Assembly: GCA_031270205.1 (NCBI GenBank)
Contig: JAISYA010000166.1
Coordinates: 1 to 8,874 of the forward strand
Length of the DNA: 8,874 nt
Origin: Treponema sp.
Lineage (GTDB): Bacteria; Spirochaetota; Spirochaetia; Treponematales; Breznakiellaceae
Direction: 5' to 3'
In this document: piece after piece, positions 1 through 4,668 of the stretch
How positions within the stretch are numbered: the stretch's first letter is position 1
How the letters are laid out: each line of letters starts with the position of its first letter
Made by a program: the position numbers and the translations under genes
The notes under the pieces: generated by a model
The model's database searches: none
What the model was told of the DNA's origin: nothing
The model's input: the letters and a program-made list of their open reading frames with translations, nothing else

Positions 1-37
1 CGGCATAGCCGGGGGCACGGTTTTGGACCAGGCTCTT

Positions 38-77
38 GCAGTTTTTCAGGCTAAAGCCTTGCAAAACTGCGTTTTTT
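38..77 (+). terminator. Intrinsic terminator-like hairpin for an upstream plus-strand gene
   Basis: GCAGTTTT (38-45) pairs with AAAACTGC (63-70). An inner stem, AGGC (48-51) with GCCT (56-59), closes on a TAAA loop. The hairpin is followed by G and six T (72-77), as expected for a rho-independent terminator read on the plus strand. No gene ending here can be shown inside the window, so the gene it serves would lie before position 1. The stem is fairly AT-rich, and the unit may instead be one copy of a dispersed hairpin repeat. Confidence 0.5.
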
Positions 78-85
78 AAAGGTTT

Positions 86-113
86 CTGTTCCAAAACTGA
101 AGTTTTGGAACAG
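86..113. repeat. Perfect 12-bp palindrome with TGAA loop
   Basis: CTGTTCCAAAAC (86-97) and GTTTTGGAACAG (102-113) are perfect reverse complements around a TGAA loop. AGG (80-82) and CCT (114-116) can extend the stem past a TTT bulge. Neither strand has a T-run directly after the stem, so it is not a standard terminator. Its core AAAACTGA is shared with the hairpin at 2422-2452, which suggests a small dispersed intergenic palindrome family. Confidence 0.6.
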
Positions 114-132
114 CCTCAACTGATGATAATTC

Positions 133-175
133 AAAAAGACACGTCCGGATTTTAGATTTTCCGGACGGCGTCTTT
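133..175 (-). terminator. Rho-independent terminator of the LPP20-like lipoprotein gene
   Basis: CGTCCGGA (142-149) pairs with TCCGGACG (160-167) around a 10-base loop. The stem is extended by AAAGAC (135-140) with GTCTTT (170-175), across a small internal loop. Read on the minus strand, the hairpin starts a few bases after the TAA stop of the lipoprotein gene and ends in a run of five T (137-133). Position, GC-rich inner stem and T-run all agree with an intrinsic terminator. Confidence 0.85.
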
Positions 176-180
176 CCGGC

Positions 181-744
181 TTATTCGCTCACCACCACCG
201 GTTTTTCAGACTTGGCAAGCTGCTTGTCCAGCATCTCCAGCGCCTGCTGCGCCTTGAACTGGGCAAAGGCCGCTTCCTCATTTCCCAGGATACTGGCTAC
301 CGCGTTTTTGGCGTTGGACTTGCTGTACTCCACCAGATACCACCAGGTCCCGTCCGGGGCCTGCCACCGCTTGATTGGCCGTGCGCCGGAAAGATTGACA
401 TTGGTGATCTGCCGGCTGACATCTTCCTGCATGGAAGCGTTAGCCTGGGAGCCGACATTACCGGCGTCGAGGTTGTAGTCGGTGAACATGGCCTGCACCT
501 TGTTGTCAAGCTGGCGGGCAATGGACACCCGCGCGCGGGCCTCCGCGGTGGTCATGGACATAGACGCGGAGGTCTGCCTGGCTGTACCGACACCCCAGAT
601 AACGTCCTCAGGCGGGAAGTCGTTGAGCCAGTCGGGGGTGCCAATCGGGCCGGCGGCGGTGGAGGCAGCAGCCGGCGATGATTTGCAGGCCATCGGCAGC
701 ATGGCAATAAAAAAGGCCAGGACAATAAAACACGCTTTTCTCAT
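181..744 (-). CDS. LPP20-like outer-envelope lipoprotein
   Basis: This 187-residue protein begins with a lipoprotein signal peptide: MRK, a hydrophobic stretch, then LPMAC with the candidate lipidated cysteine at residue 20. The lipobox is relaxed, as is common in spirochaetes. A short Ala/Ser tether follows. The mature part resembles the LPP20 family: a PDWLND segment, a VIWGVGTA strand, an Ala/Arg-rich helix (about 65-90) and a second strand pattern, GTWWYLVEYSK (about 132-142). The C-terminus is a charged, Ala/Gln-rich helix. The start is supported by AAGGAG (751-756, minus strand) 6 bases before the ATG. The gene has its own promoter (826-854) and terminator (133-175), and lies 135 bp after a CsgG-like gene on the same strand. 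LPP20 members include Helicobacter Lpp20 and Vibrio FlgP; which role applies here cannot be told. Surface or periplasmic location is inferred. Confidence 0.75.
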   Translation of the reverse strand: MRKACFIVLAFFIAMLPMACKSSPAAASTAAGPIGTPDWLNDFPPEDVIWGVGTARQTSASMSMTTAEARARVSIARQLDNKVQAMFTDYNLDAGNVGSQANASMQEDVSRQITNVNLSGARPIKRWQAPDGTWWYLVEYSKSNAKNAVASILGNEEAAFAQFKAQQALEMLDKQLAKSEKPVVVSE

Positions 745-825
745 AATTCACTCCTTCGTTTTGTTCCGTAATTTGGGAACATTTTAACAAGCGAGCCCGG
801 TTTCAAAACCCTGCTTGCTGGAACC

Positions 826-854
826 AGTATAGCGCACAAGGTTTTTTTTTTCAA
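826..854 (-). promoter_or_regulatory. Sigma-70 type promoter of the lipoprotein gene
   Basis: On the minus strand TTGAAA (854-849) and TATACT (831-826) are separated by exactly 17 bases, each matching five of six consensus positions. Seven of the ten A of an A-tract (851-842) lie in the spacer. Transcription would start near 819, giving a leader of about 75 nt with an imperfect hairpin (788-817: CAAGC/GCTTG outer, GGTTT/AAACC inner) before the Shine-Dalgarno. No convincing terminator follows the upstream CsgG-like gene, so readthrough from it is also possible. Confidence 0.6.
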
Positions 855-879
855 TCGGCCGGTGGAGAACCTTTTCAGA

Positions 880-1785
880 TTAAAACCGCCAGGTATACGC
901 AACCTGCAAACCGGGGGTATTGTTCTTTGCCGATACTAAATTGAGGTCTAATCCATCAAAAGGCGTTTTCGCAACAAGGGAACCGGGCTTATGGTATATA
1001 AAAGCTCTTATCACGCCAAAAATCGCGCCTCCGGCATAGAGTCCGATTCCTATAAAGAACGGATATGCTTCATAGGATTTTTCTATACTGTCATATTCTT
1101 CAGAATAGTTTCCCGCACTATGCTGAGTGTTGAATTGGGCAAGAGAGTATACGAGAAGCGCAATGCCCGCCGCTTCCAGCCCGGCGGTTACTCCTCCGCC
1201 GAATTTATCGCCCTCAATGAAAAATGAACCGGCGCCAAACAACAGATTTAGTCCGGCTGTTCCAAGCCTTTCTTCAGTCGTAAAGTCAACCAGGCTTTTG
1301 GTTCCCACGAGAAGTGATTCCAGCACGCTGTCATTTTTGATGGTTTCGGAAAAGGCATACTGGATGGACGCTGATTCAACGGATACGGCCTGGAATCTTA
1401 TCCGGTACACAGCGCCGATAATTTCTATGGATCCCGTCACGATATTCCGGGTGCCCAGCATCCGTCCGATACTTTGCGCTGACTCGTCGCTCACCTCTCC
1501 GGACATATTAAAGTTCAATTCATCCCGAACGGCGTTAAGCTGCCTTCTTTCTACCGGTTTTAATTTGCCCGTATTAACAATTGCGCCGTTCAACTCATCA
1601 ATGGCATAATCCGTCAACCGCGCTGACTCCGAGCTGAAATTGATTACCGCGACAGTTGATCCCTGCGGTAATTTTTCACTGATTCCGGCAGCCGCGTTTT
1701 TTATTGCCTCATCAATGGTCTGCGCGTGAAGCAGGCTGAATGACACAATCAGCATCAGAAAACCCAGCGCCACAATTCTTTTCAT
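880..1785 (-). CDS. Secreted CsgG/LpoB-like protein with P13-like C-terminal domain
   Basis: This is a 301-residue exported protein. Residues 1-21 form a signal peptide (MKR, hydrophobic core, LLHA before Q22) without a lipobox cysteine. Residues 25-165 resemble the CsgG/LpoB-like fold of cell-envelope proteins: a VAVINFSS strand, a helix leading to a KLKPVERRQL segment, then RMLGTRNIVTGSI, typical of the family. Residues 176-301 look different: LNLLFGAGSF, a glycine-rich hydrophobic segment (about 192-216), a second one (about 242-263, GIGLYAGGAIFGVIRAF) followed by YHKP, and a final aromatic YTWRF. This tail resembles the spirochaete P13-type membrane proteins; that match is from memory and only moderately sure. 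The start is fixed by CTCCTT read as AAGGAG (1793-1798), 7 bases before the ATG. It precedes the LPP20-like lipoprotein gene on the same strand, a pairing that suggests a joint envelope role. The substrate or partner is unknown. Confidence 0.7.
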   Translation of the reverse strand: MKRIVALGFLMLIVSFSLLHAQTIDEAIKNAAAGISEKLPQGSTVAVINFSSESARLTDYAIDELNGAIVNTGKLKPVERRQLNAVRDELNFNMSGEVSDESAQSIGRMLGTRNIVTGSIEIIGAVYRIRFQAVSVESASIQYAFSETIKNDSVLESLLVGTKSLVDFTTEERLGTAGLNLLFGAGSFFIEGDKFGGGVTAGLEAAGIALLVYSLAQFNTQHSAGNYSEEYDSIEKSYEAYPFFIGIGLYAGGAIFGVIRAFIYHKPGSLVAKTPFDGLDLNLVSAKNNTPGLQVAYTWRF

Positions 1786-1807
1786 CGTTAAACTCCTTTA
1801 GAAAAAC

Positions 1808-1833
1808 ATTATACCTATGGAAAATTTCCATAG
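1808..1833 (-). promoter_or_regulatory. Perfect -10 box overlapped by a 9-bp palindrome, upstream of the CsgG-like gene
   Basis: TATAAT occurs on the minus strand at 1813-1808, about 10 bases before the Shine-Dalgarno of the CsgG-like gene. No good -35 box lies 16-19 bases further upstream. That spacer instead holds CTATGGAAA (1815-1823) and TTTCCATAG (1825-1833), a perfect palindrome around one base. This layout suggests a promoter controlled by a dimeric DNA-binding protein, but the regulator is unknown. Confidence 0.4.
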
Positions 1834-1859
1834 ATGAACCGGCCCATAACATGAACCGG
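1828..1859. repeat. Tandem 16-bp direct repeat in the CsgG-like gene leader region
   Basis: CCATAGATGAACCGG (1828-1842) and CCATAACATGAACCGG (1844-1859) are near-identical tandem copies, differing only at the AG/AAC junction. The first copy overlaps the right arm of the palindrome at 1815-1833. Iterated sites of this size upstream of a gene can be regulator-binding sites, or a small duplication with no role. Confidence 0.5.
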
Positions 1860-1946
1860 ATACATCCGATTTTGCCCGGCATTATTCGCCTTCATTTCGG
1901 CTGCCTTTGTACCTTTCCTGCCGCCGAATTTTGCTTTTCGCAATCA

Positions 1947-1972
1947 GATATGTATGATATTTCATACATATC
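1947..1972. promoter_or_regulatory. Perfect 11-bp AT-rich palindrome, candidate operator
   Basis: GATATGTATGA (1947-1957) and TCATACATATC (1962-1972) are perfect inverted repeats around TATT. The element lies just downstream of the predicted start (near 1979) of the minus-strand promoter at 1986-2014, and about 90 bp upstream of the divergent XRE gene. Its size and symmetry fit a dimeric repressor operator, and the adjacent XRE protein is the obvious candidate ligand by position only. No T-run follows on either strand, so it is not a terminator. Confidence 0.5.
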
Positions 1973-1985
1973 ATCACTAAAAGAC

Positions 1986-2014
1986 ATTTTATATTCTTAC
2001 TAAAATTATGTCAA
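1986..2014 (-). promoter_or_regulatory. Sigma-70 type promoter reading toward the CsgG-like gene
   Basis: On the minus strand TTGACA (2014-2009) is a perfect -35 box, followed after exactly 17 bases by TAAAAT (1991-1986), five of six for a -10 box. Transcription would start near 1979 and run through the palindrome at 1947-1972, leaving a leader of roughly 190 nt before the CsgG-like gene. A second, closer candidate start lies at the TATAAT of 1808-1813. Confidence 0.55.
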
Positions 2015-2062
2015 TAAGAAAATTGGAAAGCATCTGAATATCCTGTCTATTAGACTGTAGTA

Positions 2063-2416
2063 ATGACTTTGCAGGAAATTTTTATCATAAATCTTAAAAA
2101 ATACCGTAAAATGAGAGGCGTATCTCAAATGACTCTTGCCGAGTTGTGCGATACAAGCGGCAACTATATCGGACAAATTGAGATGGGGAGACGAATACCG
2201 TCTTTTGAAAAAATCGAAAAAATAGCCAATGCCTTACAAATTGATACTTACCGGCTTTTTATGCAGGATAGTGACAAAACCGAAGAAAAAGAGATGAAAG
2301 CAGGCGATTTTCTGGGCAAACTTCCCTATAGCGTTAAAAATGAAATTACGACCCGTCTTCTATCTTCAATTCACCGCTGCATTGACGAATCACTTAAGGC
2401 AAAAAATTATTTTTAG
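2063..2416 (+). CDS. XRE-family helix-turn-helix transcriptional regulator
   Basis: This is a 117-residue DNA-binding protein. Residues 5-66 form an XRE/Cro-CI type HTH domain: NLKKYRKMRGVSQMTLAELC (first two helices), then SGNYIGQIEMGRRIPS (recognition helix region) and KIEKIANALQI. Residues 67-117 are charged and helical with no domain I recognise. The start at 2063 is chosen because the domain begins a few residues later, as is usual for the family. There is no clear Shine-Dalgarno before it. A weak TTGGAA-N17-TCTATT pair (2023-2051) would give an almost leaderless mRNA. The gene is AT-rich compared with the RNB and che genes, sits divergent to the CsgG-like gene, and is followed by a hairpin and a decayed TIR-like gene, which suggests acquired DNA. 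Autoregulation through the palindrome at 1947-1972 is inferred. Confidence 0.85.
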   Translation: MTLQEIFIINLKKYRKMRGVSQMTLAELCDTSGNYIGQIEMGRRIPSFEKIEKIANALQIDTYRLFMQDSDKTEEKEMKAGDFLGKLPYSVKNEITTRLLSSIHRCIDESLKAKNYF

Positions 2417-2421
2417 CGAAA

Positions 2422-2452
2422 GTTGTTCGAAAACTGAGGGTTTCCGAACAAC
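2422..2452. repeat. 13-bp hairpin after the XRE gene
   Basis: GTTGTTCGAAAAC (2422-2434) pairs with GTTTCCGAACAAC (2440-2452) with one mismatch, around a TGAGG loop. It starts 5 bases after the XRE stop codon and ends just before the TIR-like remnant begins. Only a weak TA-rich stretch follows, so terminator function is doubtful. The core AAAACTGA and the flanking GTTC/GAAC arms match the palindrome at 86-113, which suggests copies of one intergenic hairpin family. Confidence 0.55.
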
Positions 2453-2460
2453 CCTATTAT

Positions 2461-2641
2461 TTTACCTGTGTAATTGGTAAACTGGGTAGAAATAGGGTGT
2501 AGCCTTTGTTAGGGACGATATAGAATTGCCAAGCGATACTGCTGGTGTTGTGTATATTTCCTATGACAAAGACGAATGGAAATTTAAAATAGCGAATGAA
2601 TTAAGAACAGCGGGATATACGGTAGACATGAATCTTTTGTG
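2461..2641 (+). pseudogene. Frameshifted C-terminal remnant of a TIR-like nucleotide-binding protein
   Basis: Two adjacent frames together read like the end of the TIR-like predicted nucleotide-binding domain (the family used as Pycsar/CBASS-type effector domains). Frame one (2473-2499) reads IGKLGRNRV and then hits TAG (2500-2502). Shifting by one base, the next frame (2499-2641) reads AFVRDDIELPSD, GVVYISYD, EWKFKIANELRTAGYTVDM and ends LL-stop at 2639-2641. The usual order in the family is GKLGR, then a short strand, then (V/I)ELPSD, GVVYI, and WK-LA-ELK-AG-D-D-NK; this remnant keeps that order. A one-base loss near 2500 best explains the shift. No initiator or N-terminal part of the domain is present; upstream is the hairpin at 2422-2452 and the XRE gene. 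It is therefore a broken gene of about 60 codons, not a functional CDS. The family match is from pattern memory. Confidence 0.72.
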
Positions 2642-2711
2642 AAAAATCTGAAGATTGAATCAAAGTATTATCTAAATGTAACCGGGTAGAAGTGAGGGGA
2701 TAGTTCCAAAA

Positions 2712-4637
2712 ATGATGATTGCTGAAAAAAGCCTGGTTGTGTACAAAAACCGCCCCGCCCTGGTGAAGGGAAAAGAGGGCGACCGGATATTGATTTCCGT
2801 ATTAAAAGCCCCGGAGAAAGGCGGAAAAAAAGAAGCCCCCCAGGAGTACAAGGTTCGTGATAAAGATATTGAGCTTATCCACCCCGGCCCGCTTGCGGAT
2901 TTGAGCGGGATTGAGGAGGCTGCCGGCGGAAGCGGCGCGGCGGCGCGGGAAGCATGGGAGTTGCTGCTTGAAAACGGGCCGGTTTCGCTGAAAGAACTGG
3001 CGGAACTGGCCCTGGGCGGGTACAGCCCCGCTTCCGCCTGGGGCGCTTTTTGCCTGCTGCTGGACGGCCTGTACTTTACCGGCAGCGCCGCCGCCCTCAG
3101 CCCCAGAGGGAGGGAGGAAGTTGAGGCTGAAGAAAAAAAGCGCGAAGAAAAGCGCCGGGAAAGCGGGGAGCGGGAATCTTTTTTGAAACGATTGAGCGTC
3201 CGCCGTCCGGAGCTGCCCGCCGACAGCCGTTTTATGCAGGATGTCGAGGCGCTGGCCTACGGCAAATCCTCCAAAAGCCGTACCATGCGGGACCTGGACC
3301 TGAGTGAAACTCCCGAAGACGCCCACGCCCTGCTCATGGACGCCGGTTTCTGGAGCGCCGCGGTCAATCCCCATCCGGCCCGCTTCGGGCTTTCCGTTGT
3401 TTCATCCGGCGCCGTTCCCGATCCGCCGCCCGCCGAAGAAGGCCGCCGCGACCTTACCGGCCTTCCGGCTTTTGCCGTTGACAGCCCCTGGAGCGGCGAT
3501 CCCGACGACGCCGTTTCCGTTGAGGAAGGGGCGGGGCGGGTTCTCTATGTGCACGTGGCCGATCCCGCCGCCTCAATTGCCGCGGACAGCCCTCCTGAGC
3601 GGGAGGCCCGCGACCGGGGGGCGACTCTCTACCTCCCCGAAGGCCCTTCCCGCATGCTGGCTGACGAGGCGCTGTCCCTTTTCGCCCTGGGTCTTGCGGA
3701 AACGTCACCGGCCCTGACCTTTAAGATTACCCTTGGCGATACGGGCGAAATCGCGGCCACGGAGATATTCCCCTCGACGGTGCGGGTGAAGCGCCTGACT
3801 TATGAGGAAGCGGACAGGCTGCTGGACGGGGCGGGCGATACGGGGGAGGCCGCCCTGCGGGCGCTTTCCGCCCTGGCGGAGGCGAACCTGCGCCGCCGCC
3901 GCGCCGCCGCCGCGGTGAACATAGAACTTCCGGAGACCCATATCAGCCTGGACAACGGGCGGGTGAGTATCGAACCCATTGTGCCTTACCGCTCGGCGGA
4001 TATGGTAAGGGAATGTATGCTGCTCGCCGGGGAAGGGGCCGCCCTATGGGCCGGCGGTATGCGGCGCGGGGAAGGCGCAGGCGGCGCGGCGCGGCCCATT
4101 CCTTTCCCCTATGTGGCCCAGGAAACGGGGGATTTGCCGGGGGAGATCCTCTCCGGAATGGCCGGTTCCTACCAGCTTCGCCGCTGTATGCGGCCCCGGA
4201 CCCTTTCCGCCCGGCCCGGCCGCCACTGGGGTCTGGGCCTTGGGGCCTACGCCCAGGTTACAAGCCCCCTCCGCCGCTACACGGACCTTCTTGCCCATAT
4301 ACAGATCCGCGCCCTGCTCCGGGGAGCCGAGCCGCTTTCCGCGGAGGAACTCGCCGTCCGGCTCGCCGCCGCCGAAGCCGCCGCCGCCGCGGTTATGCAG
4401 GCGGAACGGGCTTCCCGCGCGCACTGGACAATGGTCTACCTTTCGGACAAAAAAGACAGCGTCTGGGACGCCGTCGCCCTGGAAAAAAAGGGAAACCGCT
4501 GGGTTTTGATGATTCCCGCCCTGGCCCTGGAAACCCAGGTTCCCCTCCGGTCCGATCCCGCCCCCAACGACCCCGTAAAACTGACCCTGAAATCGGTACA
4601 TGTTCCCAGGGGAGAAGCGGTTTTTATCACTACTTGA
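2712..4637 (+). CDS. RNB-family (RNase II/R-like) 3'-5' exoribonuclease
   Basis: This 641-residue protein should degrade RNA processively from the 3' end. A small beta-rich N-terminal domain (about 1-60) and a winged-helix-like segment (about 70-125, AWELLLENGPVSLKELAELA) are followed by a charged Glu/Lys/Arg helix (135-160). This layout recalls the cyanobacterial/plastid RNase II type. The RNB catalytic domain spans about 245-545. D257, D263, D265 and D266 have exactly the spacing of E. coli RNase II D201, D207, D209 and D210, the metal-binding site. The second signature, TSPLRRYTDLLAHIQIR, starts at 517, and R521 probably matches the catalytic arginine. The C-terminal S1-like part (about 585-641) is short and degenerate. 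The start uses GAGGGG (2694-2699), a rather long 12 bases upstream; a second ATG follows at once. The gene is strongly GC-rich after AT-rich DNA. It ends 31 bp before cheA. Confidence 0.85.
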   Translation: MMIAEKSLVVYKNRPALVKGKEGDRILISVLKAPEKGGKKEAPQEYKVRDKDIELIHPGPLADLSGIEEAAGGSGAAAREAWELLLENGPVSLKELAELALGGYSPASAWGAFCLLLDGLYFTGSAAALSPRGREEVEAEEKKREEKRRESGERESFLKRLSVRRPELPADSRFMQDVEALAYGKSSKSRTMRDLDLSETPEDAHALLMDAGFWSAAVNPHPARFGLSVVSSGAVPDPPPAEEGRRDLTGLPAFAVDSPWSGDPDDAVSVEEGAGRVLYVHVADPAASIAADSPPEREARDRGATLYLPEGPSRMLADEALSLFALGLAETSPALTFKITLGDTGEIAATEIFPSTVRVKRLTYEEADRLLDGAGDTGEAALRALSALAEANLRRRRAAAAVNIELPETHISLDNGRVSIEPIVPYRSADMVRECMLLAGEGAALWAGGMRRGEGAGGAARPIPFPYVAQETGDLPGEILSGMAGSYQLRRCMRPRTLSARPGRHWGLGLGAYAQVTSPLRRYTDLLAHIQIRALLRGAEPLSAEELAVRLAAAEAAAAAVMQAERASRAHWTMVYLSDKKDSVWDAVALEKKGNRWVLMIPALALETQVPLRSDPAPNDPVKLTLKSVHVPRGEAVFITT

Positions 4638-4668
4638 CTCTAATGGCTTTTCCTATGATACTCATGGA

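Noticed and set aside
2..79. Open frame from the window edge ending KALQNCVF-stop, possible C-terminus of a plus-strand gene
   Set aside because: Only 25 codons, and its last part is encoded by the hairpin and T-run of the terminator-like element. This length is easily open by chance, and the tail is explained by the repeat.
840..879. Terminator after the CsgG-like gene
   Set aside because: On the minus strand there is no stable stem followed by T. The ten-base homopolymer there is A in that direction and falls within the next gene's promoter.
2802..3374. Long minus-strand open frame inside the RNase gene
   Set aside because: GC-rich coding DNA commonly gives long shadow frames. Its translation has no recognisable domain, while the plus strand carries the RNB motifs.
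4044..4601. Long minus-strand open frame inside the RNase gene
   Set aside because: Glycine-rich shadow translation opposite conserved RNB sequence, with no ribosome-binding site or domain.
4634..4659. TTGACT and TATGAT just before cheA as a promoter
   Set aside because: The spacer is only 14 bases, too short for a sigma-70 promoter, and no -35 box sits at 16-18 bases from TATGAT.
4600..4668. Longer CheA starting at the ATG at 4600
   Set aside because: The added 23 residues overlap the end of the RNase gene in another frame and do not look like CheA. MSDYLDPNNEELL at 4669 is the natural P1 start.
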